A stretch of 64,000 bases of DNA from Limnohabitans sp. Rim11. Its GTDB lineage: Bacteria > Pseudomonadota > Gammaproteobacteria > Burkholderiales > Burkholderiaceae_C. Where the stretch lies: the NCBI RefSeq assembly GCF_001269365.1, contig NZ_CXOM01000001.1, positions 62,090 to 126,089 of the forward strand. Direction: 5' to 3'. The translations under genes and the position numbers were made by a program. How positions within the stretch are numbered: the first letter of the stretch is position 1; each line of letters opens with the position of its first letter. Of the stretch, positions 55,831 through 64,000 are shown piece by piece. A model generated the notes under the pieces. The model saw nothing but the letters and a program-made list of their open reading frames with translations. It made no database searches and was not told the origin of the DNA.

Positions 55831-56795
55831 TGCAAGTCTTAACGGCTTTTATATTGGCAGCGTTTTGTAGCTACGCTGGGTCTTGGTATTTGGGTTTGAT
55901 TGAAGGCAACTTTGCTTTGCTGATGCTGATGGCTGTGGTCATTTCGGGCGTCTATTGGGTTGCGGAGCGCTTTTATTTTTGGCCTCAGCGTTTGAAGGCG
56001 GTCGAGCAGTTAGACAGCGACAAAAGCAAACGTCAGCAAGAACTTGCCAAATTGGGCATTGAAAGAACGGACACCGATACTGGTGAGGCGCGTCAGCAAT
56101 TACTCATGCAGCCCTGGTGGCTAGATTGGACGGCAGGCCTGTTTCCGGTCATCTTGTTCATCTTTATTTTGCGTTCATTTTTATTCGAGCCCTTCAAAAT
56201 TCCGTCCGGCTCCATGATTCCCACCTTGTGGGTGGGTGATCTGATTTTGGTGAACAAATTCCACTATGGTGTTCGCTTGCCTGTGGCCAACGTCAAAGTG
56301 ACAGAGGGTACGCCCGTTGCACGTGGCGATGTGATGGTTTTTAGGTATCCACCCCGTCCCAGTGTTGACTACATCAAGCGTGTCGTTGGTATCCCTGGCG
56401 ACGAAGTGGCGTACTTGAACAAAAAGCTGACCATCAATGGTCAAGCGGTTCCGACAGAATCTGTCCCCGAATTTTTTGATGAATCTGTCATGAGGTATTC
56501 CAAGCAGTTTCAAGAAAAACTGGGTACTAAAACTCACAATCTGCTGGTGGACGATGACCGACCTGCATTTATTCCGGGCGCTGAAGACTTTCCATTCAAA
56601 GACCGCTGCAATTTCACCGTGGAAGGTGTGACCTGCAAAGTGCCAGAAGGGCATTACTTCATGATGGGCGACAATCGCGACAATTCCCTAGATTCAAGGT
56701 ACTGGGGCTTTGTGCCAGACGCCAACATTGTGGGAAAAGCCTTTTTTGTGTGGATGAATTTTGGCAATTTAGGCCGCATCGGCGGCTTCAATTGA
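55830..56795 (+). CDS. lepB: Signal peptidase I
   Basis: Inner-membrane Ser/Lys protease of 321 residues cleaving exported pre-proteins. It has two N-terminal helices (about 1-20 and 22-50), a third hydrophobic stretch before the active site, S128 in PSGSMIPT and K183 in DYIKRVVG, and the GDNRDNSLDSRYWG box. It overlaps lepA by one base (TGATG). Confidence 0.96.
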   Translation: MQVLTAFILAAFCSYAGSWYLGLIEGNFALLMLMAVVISGVYWVAERFYFWPQRLKAVEQLDSDKSKRQQELAKLGIERTDTDTGEARQQLLMQPWWLDWTAGLFPVILFIFILRSFLFEPFKIPSGSMIPTLWVGDLILVNKFHYGVRLPVANVKVTEGTPVARGDVMVFRYPPRPSVDYIKRVVGIPGDEVAYLNKKLTINGQAVPTESVPEFFDESVMRYSKQFQEKLGTKTHNLLVDDDRPAFIPGAEDFPFKDRCNFTVEGVTCKVPEGHYFMMGDNRDNSLDSRYWGFVPDANIVGKAFFVWMNFGNLGRIGGFN

Positions 56796-56853
56796 GTTCC
56801 AACGCTAGAAAAGCTATGCTCGCATCACACGTTATTTTTGATAGGTCATTGGT

Positions 56854-57540
56854 TTGAACGACGGTCTTAGTCAATTGCAAACTCGCTTAAAGCACAACTT
56901 CAAAGATGCGAGTTTGATAGAGCGTGCAGTCACGCACCGAAGCTTCTCTGCAGATCACAATGAGCGGCTAGAGTTTTTAGGCGACTCTGTTCTCAATTTG
57001 GCTGTGGCGCACCTGTTGTATGCGCAGCTCAAACAATTGCCCGAGGGCGATTTGTCGCGCGTCAGAGCCAGCTTGGTGAAGCAAGAAACCTTGCACCAAT
57101 TGGCTTTGAAACTTGATATTTCGAGTTGCCTCAAATTGGGTGAAGGTGAGCTCAAATCAGGCGGACAGCGCCGTCCCTCTATTTTGGCCGATGCCCTAGA
57201 AGCCTTAATTGGCGCAGTCTTTCTGGATGCAGGCTACGAAGTTGCCGAACAATTGGTTCACGGTTTGTTTCAAAACGTAGAGATCAACCCCAGCATGCTG
57301 GCGGCCGCCAAAGATCCCAAGACAGAATTGCAAGAGTGGTTGCAAGGCCGTAAATTGCAACTGCCTCAATACAGTGTGGTGGCCACTTCAGGCGCAGCCC
57401 ACCGACAAATATTTGATGTCGCTTGCGACATTCCCGAACTCAGTCTCTCACAGCACGGAAGCGGTCCTTCGCGCCGCGCAGGTGAGCAAGCCGCGGCAGC
57501 TGCCATGCTTGAAATTTTGAAAGTCAAGGCACGCGGATGA
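56854..57540 (+). CDS. rnc: Ribonuclease III
   Basis: Double-strand RNase of 228 residues that processes rRNA. The signature [16 protein letters not shown] carries catalytic acidic residues; the second acidic set is in [16 protein letters not shown], and a dsRNA-binding domain follows from about residue 155. The start is TTG 56854, since no ATG is available. The stop overlaps era by ATGA. Confidence 0.96.
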   Translation: MNDGLSQLQTRLKHNFKDASLIERAVTHRSFSADHNERLEFLGDSVLNLAVAHLLYAQLKQLPEGDLSRVRASLVKQETLHQLALKLDISSCLKLGEGELKSGGQRRPSILADALEALIGAVFLDAGYEVAEQLVHGLFQNVEINPSMLAAAKDPKTELQEWLQGRKLQLPQYSVVATSGAAHRQIFDVACDIPELSLSQHGSGPSRRAGEQAAAAAMLEILKVKARG

Positions 57541-58451
57541 ACACAGAAACCAACCCCGCCCAACGTTGCGGCTTGGTCGCCATTGTTGGCAAACCCAACG
57601 TGGGCAAATCCACTTTGCTCAATGCGCTGGTGGGCCAAAAAATCAGCATCACTTCGCGCAAAGCCCAAACCACGCGTCACCGCATCACCGGCATTCGCAC
57701 TGAAGGCTCCACGCAGTATGTGTTTGTGGACACGCCTGGCTTTCAAACGCGTCACAACACGGCCCTGAACAAGTCTTTGAACAAAACAGTTCTGGGCGCT
57801 GTGGGCGATGTGGACTTGGTGTTGTTCGTGGTGGAAGCTGGCATGTTCAACACGGCCGATGCCAAAGTGTTGGCATTGCTGAAGCCCGATGTACCTGTTT
57901 TGCTCATTGCCAATAAATTGGACGCCATCAACCGCCGCGAAGACTTGGCGCCTTGGCTGAAAGAGATGCAAGAGCGTCATCCGTTCACCGAGTTTGTGCC
58001 CATGTCGGCCAAAAACGCCAAGGACATAGAGCGCTTGATGGGCTACTGCGAAAAGTACTTGCCAGAACAAGCTTGGTGGTATGCCGAAGATGAGCTGACC
58101 GACCGCAGCGAAAAGTTTTTGGCCAGCGAAATTGTTCGTGAAAAACTCTTCCGTTTCACAGGTGACGAGTTGCCTTACACCTCCACCGTGGTCATCGACA
58201 AATTCGAAGAAGAACCCAGCCGAACAGCCAATCGCATGATTCGCATTGCCGCCACCATTGTGGTGGAGCGCGAAGGCCACAAGGCCATGGTCATTGGCGA
58301 CAAAGGCGAGCGCCTCAAGCGCATCGGTACGGAAGCCCGTCAAGAACTCGAAAAACTCATGGACGCCAAAGTGTTCATTGAGTTGTGGGTCAAGGTTCGC
58401 TCTGGTTGGGCCGACGACGAAGCGCGCGTTCGCTCCTTCGGTTACGAATAA
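57537..58451 (+). CDS. era: GTPase Era
   Basis: 30S assembly GTPase of 304 residues: P-loop GKPNVGKST at 18-26, DTPGF, NKLD, and a C-terminal KH domain ([18 protein letters not shown]). The rnc-era-recO order is standard. Confidence 0.97.
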   Translation: MNTETNPAQRCGLVAIVGKPNVGKSTLLNALVGQKISITSRKAQTTRHRITGIRTEGSTQYVFVDTPGFQTRHNTALNKSLNKTVLGAVGDVDLVLFVVEAGMFNTADAKVLALLKPDVPVLLIANKLDAINRREDLAPWLKEMQERHPFTEFVPMSAKNAKDIERLMGYCEKYLPEQAWWYAEDELTDRSEKFLASEIVREKLFRFTGDELPYTSTVVIDKFEEEPSRTANRMIRIAATIVVEREGHKAMVIGDKGERLKRIGTEARQELEKLMDAKVFIELWVKVRSGWADDEARVRSFGYE

Positions 58452-58463
58452 AAAGCGCAGGCC

Positions 58464-59219
58464 ATGGCCGCAGTCTTGAAACGAATTTCGGATGAGCCGG
58501 CCTATGTGCTGCATCGCTACGACTGGAGCGAGTCTAGTCTTATCCTAGAGGTGTTCACACGCCATCAAGGCCGCATTGCTCTGGTGGCCAAAGGCGCCAA
58601 AAAACCCAGCTCTTCTTTCCGGCCCGTTCTGCTGCCACTTCAAGCCATCCAAGTTGCTTATGGTGGCGATGCCGATATTCGCACCCTGAAATCGGCCGAG
58701 TGGGTGGGCGGACATGTGATGCCTACGGGCGATGCGCTGCTTTCTGGCTATTATTTGAATGAGCTGCTGCTGAAGTTGTTGGCCCGCGAAGATCCCCATC
58801 CTCAATTGTTTGATGCGTATGCTGCGACGGTTCGCGTGATGGCAACTGAGCCCGGTGAATTGCTACAAGCCTCACTGCGTGTGTTTGAATTATTGTTGCT
58901 CAGAGAAATTGGTTTGTTGCCCAGCTTGAATTGCCAGACACTCACCATGGCCGACTTGGACGAGACGCGAGACTATTGTTTGGTGCCCGAAGGGGGTTTG
59001 CGCTTGGCGCATCGTGATGACCGGCATGCCCTCAATGGCGCGCAATGGCTCTCCCTCCAAAATGCTTTGGATGGCATTACACCTTTCACAGACACGCTTC
59101 GTTTGAGCTTGGACATGCTCACGCCATTGCGCACCCAACTTCGCACCTTACTCAATTACCATTGTGGTGTCGGTACCCTCAAAACCCGTCAAATGATGAT
59201 CGACATTCAAAGTTTGTGA
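58464..59219 (+). CDS. recO: DNA repair protein RecO
   Basis: 251-residue recombination mediator: an N-terminal OB fold ([29 protein letters not shown]) and a helical C-terminal domain ending in [10 protein letters not shown]. No zinc-finger cysteines are present, as is normal for proteobacterial RecO. It helps RecFOR load RecA. Confidence 0.94.
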   Translation: MAAVLKRISDEPAYVLHRYDWSESSLILEVFTRHQGRIALVAKGAKKPSSSFRPVLLPLQAIQVAYGGDADIRTLKSAEWVGGHVMPTGDALLSGYYLNELLLKLLAREDPHPQLFDAYAATVRVMATEPGELLQASLRVFELLLLREIGLLPSLNCQTLTMADLDETRDYCLVPEGGLRLAHRDDRHALNGAQWLSLQNALDGITPFTDTLRLSLDMLTPLRTQLRTLLNYHCGVGTLKTRQMMIDIQSL

Positions 59220-59226
59220 GCCTTTC

Positions 59227-59973
59227 ATGACCCAACACACCCAAACGGCCCTTTCCGTCAACGTCAACAAGGTGGCGCTTTTGCGCAACTCGCGCCACTT
59301 GGGTATTCCCAGTGTCTTGAAAGCCGCTCAAATGTGCTTAGAGGCTGGCGCACAGGGCATCACCATCCACCCGCGCCCTGACGAGCGGCACATTCGCGCA
59401 TCCGATGTTGTCGAGTTGGCCGAATTGATGAAGCAGTGGCCCGACCGTGAGTTCAACATTGAGGGCAATCCGTTTCACCAATTGATGGACTTTGTCCGTA
59501 CCTACAAGCCGCATCAAGTGACTTTTGTGCCCGACAGTGAAGGCCAATTCACCAGTGACCATGGTTGGTCCTTTCCCAAAGATGCCGCACAGCTCACACC
59601 TTTGATCGACGAATGCAAGTCATTGGGCGTGCGCGTGAGCTTGTTCATGGACCCTGAACCCGAGCAAATGGCAGCTGTCAAACAAGTGGGCGCGGACCGG
59701 GTGGAGTTGTACACAGAGCCCTATGCCGCCACCTTTGGCACCGCTGCCAATGAGGCTTGTTTAGCCAAGTATGTGGACACTGCAAAAGCTGCAACGACCT
59801 TGGGCCTTGGCGTGAATGCCGGTCACGACTTAAACCAAGACAATTTGCCCCTGTTTTCACAAGCTGTGTCAGGCCTCTTAGAAGTGTCCATCGGTCACGC
59901 CTTGATGGCAGATGCCTTGGAAGTGGGCTATGCAGCCACTGTCCGTGGCTACTTAAAGGCCTTGGGCCGATAA
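59227..59973 (+). CDS. pdxJ: Pyridoxine 5'-phosphate synthase
   Basis: 248-residue TIM-barrel enzyme condensing 3-amino-2-oxopropyl phosphate with deoxyxylulose phosphate. The [14 protein letters not shown] start, [12 protein letters not shown] and [13 protein letters not shown] segments are diagnostic. It follows recO by seven bases. Confidence 0.96.
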   Translation: MTQHTQTALSVNVNKVALLRNSRHLGIPSVLKAAQMCLEAGAQGITIHPRPDERHIRASDVVELAELMKQWPDREFNIEGNPFHQLMDFVRTYKPHQVTFVPDSEGQFTSDHGWSFPKDAAQLTPLIDECKSLGVRVSLFMDPEPEQMAAVKQVGADRVELYTEPYAATFGTAANEACLAKYVDTAKAATTLGLGVNAGHDLNQDNLPLFSQAVSGLLEVSIGHALMADALEVGYAATVRGYLKALGR

Positions 59974-59984
59974 GCCGGGCCATC

Positions 59985-60380
59985 ATGATTTACGGCATTG
60001 GAACCGACCTTTGCGATGTGCGTCGCATCAGAGCCAGCTTGGAAAAGCATGGCGATCGTTTTGCGCAAAAAGTCTTGAGCGACGCTGAATTTGCCACTTA
60101 CAAAGCGCGCGGTGCTAGATGGCCCGAGCGGGGTGTGCGATATGTCGCCACACGTTTTTCTGCCAAAGAGGCTTTTAGCAAAGCCATCGGCATGGGCATG
60201 CGCATGCCCATGACTTGGCGTTCTTGTGAAATTGGCAAGTTGCCTTCAGGTCAGCCCGTGATTGTTTTGCACGGCGACTTGAAAACCTGGTTTGAGTCCC
60301 AACATCTAAAAGCACACATCAGCGTGACAGACGAAGCCGACTACGCCGGCAGTTATTGCGTGGTGGAAAGAATTGAATGA
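59985..60380 (+). CDS. acpS: Holo-ACP synthase
   Basis: 131-residue phosphopantetheinyl transferase activating AcpP. It opens [15 protein letters not shown] and has the [13 protein letters not shown]g2+/CoA motif. A longer frame overlaps pdxJ; ATG 59985 is right. Overlaps nagZ by ATGA. Confidence 0.96.
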   Translation: MIYGIGTDLCDVRRIRASLEKHGDRFAQKVLSDAEFATYKARGARWPERGVRYVATRFSAKEAFSKAIGMGMRMPMTWRSCEIGKLPSGQPVIVLHGDLKTWFESQHLKAHISVTDEADYAGSYCVVERIE

Positions 60381-61459
60381 ACATCCAAGCACCTCTGATC
60401 ATTGACATTGAAGGTTTTGGCCTCACAGCGGTTGACAAAAAGCGCCTTCAAAATCCTTTAACAGGCGGCATTATTTTGTTCGGCCGAAATTGGCAAAGTC
60501 GCGCACAACTCACGGCTTTGTGCACGGAGATCAAGGCCATCCGAAAAGACTTGCTCATTTGCGTTGACCATGAAGGCGGCCGTGTGCAGCGCTTTAGAAC
60601 CGATGGCTTCACCCATTTGCCAGCCATGCGCCGCTTGGGCCAGATGTGGGCACAGGATGGTAAAGGCCTTGAAGGTGAGGGCGTTTTGCAAGCCTGCAAG
60701 GCAGCCTCAGCTGTTGGCTATTTGTTGGCGTCTGAATTGCGCTCGTGTGGGGTGGATTTTAGCTTCACGCCCGTGCTCGATTTGGATTATGGTGAGAGCA
60801 GTGTGATTGGCGACCGCGCCTTTCACCGAGACCCCAGACACGTCAGCTTATTGGCCAAAAGCCTGATGCACGGCTTGCTTCGTGCTGGCATGGGAAACTG
60901 CGGCAAACACTTTCCGGGACATGGCTTCGTCAAGGCCGATTCGCACGTCGACATGCCTATCGACAAGCGTAGTTTGAAAGCTATCTTGAAAGAAGATGCC
61001 AAGCCCTATGCGTGGCTGAACAATGAGCTGTCAGCCGTGATGCCAGCGCATGTGATTTACCCCAAAGTAGACGCAAGACCCGCAGGTTTTTCACACACTT
61101 GGATTCAAGACATTCTGCGCGAGCAATTGGAATTTACCGGCGCTGTGTTCAGTGACGATTTGTCGATGGCTGGCGCTCGCGTGTTAGATGGCCAATCCAT
61201 CAGCTTCACGCAAGGTGCTTTGTCCGCTCTTAATGCTGGATGTGACTTGGCGCTTCTGTGCAATCAATCGCTCAAGGGCAGCAAAGTGATTGACGAAGTT
61301 TTAGACGGACTGGCCGAGGCGCAAGTCAAAGGCTGGTGGCAGCCCGATGAGCTCAGTGAAGCACGCCGTGTGGCACTCTTCCCCACATCACCCGCTTTGG
61401 CTTGGGATGATTTGGTTCGTTCGGTCAACTACCAGCAAGCGCTAGCCTGCTTGCCCTGA
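60377..61459 (+). CDS. nagZ: Beta-N-acetylhexosaminidase NagZ
   Basis: 360-residue glycoside hydrolase family 3 enzyme removing GlcNAc from anhydro-muropeptides in peptidoglycan recycling. The cytosolic protein has [10 protein letters not shown], the general acid/base loop [18 protein letters not shown] and the nucleophile Asp in VFSDDLSM. Confidence 0.96.
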   Translation: MNIQAPLIIDIEGFGLTAVDKKRLQNPLTGGIILFGRNWQSRAQLTALCTEIKAIRKDLLICVDHEGGRVQRFRTDGFTHLPAMRRLGQMWAQDGKGLEGEGVLQACKAASAVGYLLASELRSCGVDFSFTPVLDLDYGESSVIGDRAFHRDPRHVSLLAKSLMHGLLRAGMGNCGKHFPGHGFVKADSHVDMPIDKRSLKAILKEDAKPYAWLNNELSAVMPAHVIYPKVDARPAGFSHTWIQDILREQLEFTGAVFSDDLSMAGARVLDGQSISFTQGALSALNAGCDLALLCNQSLKGSKVIDEVLDGLAEAQVKGWWQPDELSEARRVALFPTSPALAWDDLVRSVNYQQALACLP

Positions 61460-61460
61460 T

Positions 61461-61757
61461 ATGAAATTCATCGCTTGGATTTTTAAAATCTTCTTCAGCC
61501 TATTGGGGCTGGTGTTTGTGTTGGGCACGCTTTGCATTCTCTTGTTTGGGTTGTTGTTCAGCGTTGTTTGGTCTTTGGTCCGCGGGCGCAAACCTGAAGT
61601 GGCAGTGGTGTGGCAACGCTATCAAGACATGGCCAAAAACAAAGCGCCCTTTGGCACTTGGAGGTCAGCGCCCAATAACGATGCCGAGGTGGTGGATGTC
61701 GAAGCCAAAGAAGTTTCTGAAATGAATCGACCACCGGACCGATTGCCCAAACCCTAA
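61461..61757 (+). CDS. Small membrane protein of unknown function downstream of nagZ
   Basis: 98 residues: two closely spaced hydrophobic helices fill residues 1-42, then a basic stretch (RGRKPE) and a soluble tail. Not recognised. It starts one base after nagZ, so it belongs to that transcript, and ends at a terminator. Confidence 0.7.
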   Translation: MKFIAWIFKIFFSLLGLVFVLGTLCILLFGLLFSVVWSLVRGRKPEVAVVWQRYQDMAKNKAPFGTWRSAPNNDAEVVDVEAKEVSEMNRPPDRLPKP

Positions 61758-61761
61758 GTCA

Positions 61762-61791
61762 AAAAAATAGCGCCTGACGGCGCTATTTTTT
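61762..61791. terminator. Bidirectional intrinsic terminator between the nagZ operon and lysS
   Basis: ATAGCGCC-TGAC-GGCGCTAT, flanked by an A run on the left and a T run on the right, gives an 8-bp GC stem with a U tract on both strands. It overlaps the lysS stop codon. Confidence 0.9.
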
Positions 61792-63340
61792 ATTCTTGTT
61801 CGCGCTTCAACGCGGGGAACAAAATCACATCTCGAATGCTGGGACTGTCGGTGAGTAACATCATCAAACGGTCAATGCCAATACCGCAACCGCCAGCAGG
61901 CGGCATGCCGTATTCCAACGCGCGCACAAAGTCATGGTCAAAGAACATGGCTTCGTCGTCGCCGCTGTCTTTGGCATCCACTTGCGCTTGGAAGCGAGCT
62001 ACTTGGTCTTCTGCGTCATTCAACTCAGAGAAACCATTGCCAAATTCGCGACCGGTGATGTAAAGCTCAAAACGCTCGGTCACTTCGGGGCGCTCGTCGT
62101 TGGCACGGGCCAAGGGTGAAATTTCGGTGGGGTGTTCCATGATGAAGGTGGGTTCCCACAATTTTTCTTCCACGGTTTCTTCGAAGTACAGCACCTGCAA
62201 ACCGGCCAAAGTTTTCTTGGACAGATTGTTCTTGGCTTCGCTCATGCCCAGCTTTTGCAAGGCTTGAATCAGCCAAGCGGCGTCGTCCACTTTGTCGCCA
62301 GCTTCGGTGTGTTTGATGATGGCTTCACGAATGGTGAGGCGAGCAAAAGGCTTGGCCAAATCGACGGGCTTGCCAGCATATGAGAGCTGCAAATGGCCGA
62401 CGGCTTTCATGGCGGCATCGCGTACCAATTCTTCGGTAAAGCCCATCAAGTCTTGGTAGTTCCAATAAGCCGCATAGAACTCCATCATGGTGAATTCTGG
62501 GTTGTGGCGAACGGAAATGCCTTCGTTGCGGAAGTTGCGATTGATTTCAAACACGCGTTCGAATCCACCTACCAACAAACGCTTCAAGTACAACTCGGGC
62601 GCAATGCGCAAGAACATTTCTTGGTCCAGGGCATTGTGGTGAGTGACAAACGGACGTGCATTGGCACCGCCTGGAATGGGGTGCAACATGGGCGTTTCAA
62701 CTTCTAAGAAGTTGTGCTTCACCATGAAGTCCCGAATGCCGCTCACGGCCTTGCTGCGCGCCGTAAAGCGTTTGCGCGCGTCTTCGTCCATCATCAAGTC
62801 AACATAGCGCTGACGGTATTTGATTTCTTGATCGGCCACGCCGTGGAACTTGTCAGGCATGGGGCGCAAGCTCTTGGTGAGCATGCGCACGCTAGAAGCG
62901 TGAAGCGATAACTCTCCCATTTTTGTTTTGAACAAGTAGCCCTCAGCGGCCACGATGTCGCCCAAGTCCCAATGCTTGAAATCGTTGTAGGCCTCTTCGC
63001 CAATGTCATCGCGTGTGACATAAATTTGAAACCGACCTGTGGCATCTTGCAAGGTGGCAAAGCTGGCCTTGCCCATCACGCGTTTGAGCATCATGCGGCC
63101 GGCAATTTTGGCTTTGACAGGTGTCACGCCTTCGCCCTTTAAAGCTTCTGCTGCTTTGTCGCCGTGTGCAGCTGTCAGTTCGTCCGCATGGTGTTCAGGT
63201 TTGAAGTCGTTGGGGAAGGCCACGCCTTTGCCTTGGGCTTGCGCTTCACGCAGGGCCTTGAGCTTGTTGCGGCGTTCTGCAATCAGCTGGTTCTCGTCAA
63301 CGACGGGGGTGGTTTGATTTTCTGCTGGCGTGTCTGACAT
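61790..63340 (-). CDS. lysS: Lysyl-tRNA synthetase (class II)
   Basis: 516-residue class II synthetase. It has an N-terminal OB-fold anticodon domain (about 70-180) and then motif 2 ([20 protein letters not shown]) and motif 3 ([12 protein letters not shown]). The acidic/Lys N-terminal helix ([17 protein letters not shown]) is typical. GTG 63349 is also in frame; ATG 63340 is preferred. Confidence 0.97.
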   Translation of the reverse strand: MSDTPAENQTTPVVDENQLIAERRNKLKALREAQAQGKGVAFPNDFKPEHHADELTAAHGDKAAEALKGEGVTPVKAKIAGRMMLKRVMGKASFATLQDATGRFQIYVTRDDIGEEAYNDFKHWDLGDIVAAEGYLFKTKMGELSLHASSVRMLTKSLRPMPDKFHGVADQEIKYRQRYVDLMMDEDARKRFTARSKAVSGIRDFMVKHNFLEVETPMLHPIPGGANARPFVTHHNALDQEMFLRIAPELYLKRLLVGGFERVFEINRNFRNEGISVRHNPEFTMMEFYAAYWNYQDLMGFTEELVRDAAMKAVGHLQLSYAGKPVDLAKPFARLTIREAIIKHTEAGDKVDDAAWLIQALQKLGMSEAKNNLSKKTLAGLQVLYFEETVEEKLWEPTFIMEHPTEISPLARANDERPEVTERFELYITGREFGNGFSELNDAEDQVARFQAQVDAKDSGDDEAMFFDHDFVRALEYGMPPAGGCGIGIDRLMMLLTDSPSIRDVILFPALKREQE

Positions 63341-63378
63341 GGATTGCACTTAATGAGTGAGGGCGGTTTAAAACCCGT

Positions 63379-63398
63379 AAAAACGCTGAATGACAGCG
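63379..63398 (-). terminator. Weak terminator-like hairpin in the lysS leader
   Basis: On the minus strand CGCTG-TCATT-CAGCG is followed by TTTTT, 39 bp before the lysS ATG. The 5-bp stem is short; it may be an attenuator or chance. Confidence 0.3.
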
Positions 63399-63410
63399 CG
63401 AACCCGTTAT

Positions 63411-63440
63411 TTTACGATTCCTTCGGGCTGCCGCTATCAT
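63411..63440 (+). promoter_or_regulatory. Candidate sigma-70 promoter for yggT
   Basis: TTTACG (63411-63416) and TATCAT (63435-63440) are separated by 18 bp, placing the start near 63447, just before the GGAGGA ribosome-binding site. Confidence 0.4.
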
Positions 63441-63461
63441 GCACACACTTGGAGGACTTCT

Positions 63462-64000
63462 GTGTTTCTACAAATTGTCAATTTGATCTTGGATGTAGCC
63501 ACCGGTTTGGTGGGTGGGGCCTGTTTGATGCGCTTGGTGATGCAATGGCAGCGTTTGCCTTTTCAGAACCCCATTGGTCGCTTTGTGTTTGCTGTAACCG
63601 ATTGGTTGGTGATGCCCCTTAGGCGCATATTGCCCGCAGTCGGTCGATTGGACACGTCCAGCTTGGCGGCGGCTTGGCTGATGAAGCTGAGCCATTTGCT
63701 GGTGATGTGGGCCTTGGGGGGCGCACAAGCCGCATTGCTGGGTGTTTTGATTGCCAGCCTGTTTGGTGTGCTTCACTGGCTGGTCTCTGGCTTGAGCGCC
63801 ATTATTTTGCTGTATGCCATCTTGTCCTGGGTTCAGCCCAATAGTGGCAGCATGATGTTGTTGTCACGCATTGTGGAGCCTTGGCTGGCACCCATTCGGA
63901 ATGCCATTCCGCAACCAGGCGGCATTGACCTGTCGCCGCTGGTGCTGTTGGTCATCTTGCAAATTGCCGGCATGTTGCTGGCGGGTTTGCAGTACGGCGG
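63462..64000 (+). CDS. yggT: YggT-family integral membrane protein, 3'-truncated by window edge
   Basis: About 179 codons are visible, with no stop before the window end. The protein has two YggT-type repeats of paired helices: an early one (FLQIVNLILDV...MRLVMQWQRLPFQNPIGRFV) with the TDWLVMPLRRILP loop, and a later copy with ILSWVQPNSG and PWLAPIRNAIP. YggT proteins are linked to osmotic tolerance and cell shape in other bacteria. GTG 63462 is preceded by GGAGGA at good spacing. It diverges from lysS. Confidence 0.9.
   Translation, partial: MFLQIVNLILDVATGLVGGACLMRLVMQWQRLPFQNPIGRFVFAVTDWLVMPLRRILPAVGRLDTSSLAAAWLMKLSHLLVMWALGGAQAALLGVLIASLFGVLHWLVSGLSAIILLYAILSWVQPNSGSMMLLSRIVEPWLAPIRNAIPQPGGIDLSPLVLLVILQIAGMLLAGLQYG

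Overview
The window reads as chromosome of a betaproteobacterium of the order Burkholderiales, most likely family Comamonadaceae. The evidence is the gene order (valS-galU, hemCDXY, rluC-HAD-Rieske-S49 peptidase, yceD-rpmF-plsX-fabHDGF, lepA-lepB-rnc-era-recO-pdxJ-acpS-nagZ), a Bug-family binding protein, and a DinB with the long N-terminal insert typical of that order. Base composition looks moderate rather than GC-rich, which would suit a freshwater Limnohabitans-like member; that genus-level guess is inference. Gene density is high and starts and stops often overlap (ATGA, TGATG). No CRISPR array, insertion sequence, prophage or rRNA operon is visible.

Layout. 1-5.5 kb: a truncated Bug binding protein overlapping a ferredoxin-type reductase, an epimerase-like protein, tRNA-Leu(CAA) followed at once by a small membrane protein, and a KefB/C-type cation:proton antiporter. 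5.7-13.6 kb: the main accessory block, a divergent sugar-catabolism cluster (lactonase and aldo/keto reductase leftward; FucU mutarotase, GntR regulator, DHDPS-type aldolase, TRAP transporter and PfkB kinase rightward) that looks like a non-phosphorylating L-fucose or related 6-deoxy/aldose pathway lacking a dehydratase. 13.6-24.8 kb: cysM, NUDIX hydrolase, tusA, valS-galU, a flavoprotein monooxygenase with a DUF2783 partner, rubrerythrin, an Old Yellow Enzyme, yaaA and queF.

24.8-33.1 kb: a long leftward series, ppc, argH, a hemerythrin protein with an unusual Cys tail, lldD, dinB and a dienoyl-CoA isomerase-like crotonase. 33.1-37.2 kb: the haem operon hemC-hemD-hemX-hemY. 37.3-40.8 kb: rne with a low-complexity tail and a long leader. 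40.8-43.9 kb: rluC, a HAD phosphatase, a Rieske protein and an S49 peptidase, followed by leftward genes for an RsmI-like methyltransferase and YceF.

45.3-51.6 kb: the fatty-acid cluster yceD-rpmF-plsX-fabH-fabD-fabG-acpP-fabF, closed by a strong terminator. 51.6-61.8 kb: a YgfX-like protein, the periplasmic protease MucD, then translation, membrane, RNA-processing and cofactor genes through nagZ. The rpoE-rseA-rseB genes that usually sit between fabF and mucD in related genomes are absent here. 61.8-64 kb: lysS leftward and a truncated yggT rightward.

The most interesting items are the TRAP-linked fucose-type cluster with a missing dehydratase and an unexplained kinase, the loss of the sigma-E genes from the mucD locus, a possible small RNA before lepA, a long stem-loop between rpmF and plsX, and a probable long rne leader. 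All function calls come from reading motifs and context; no database search was run.
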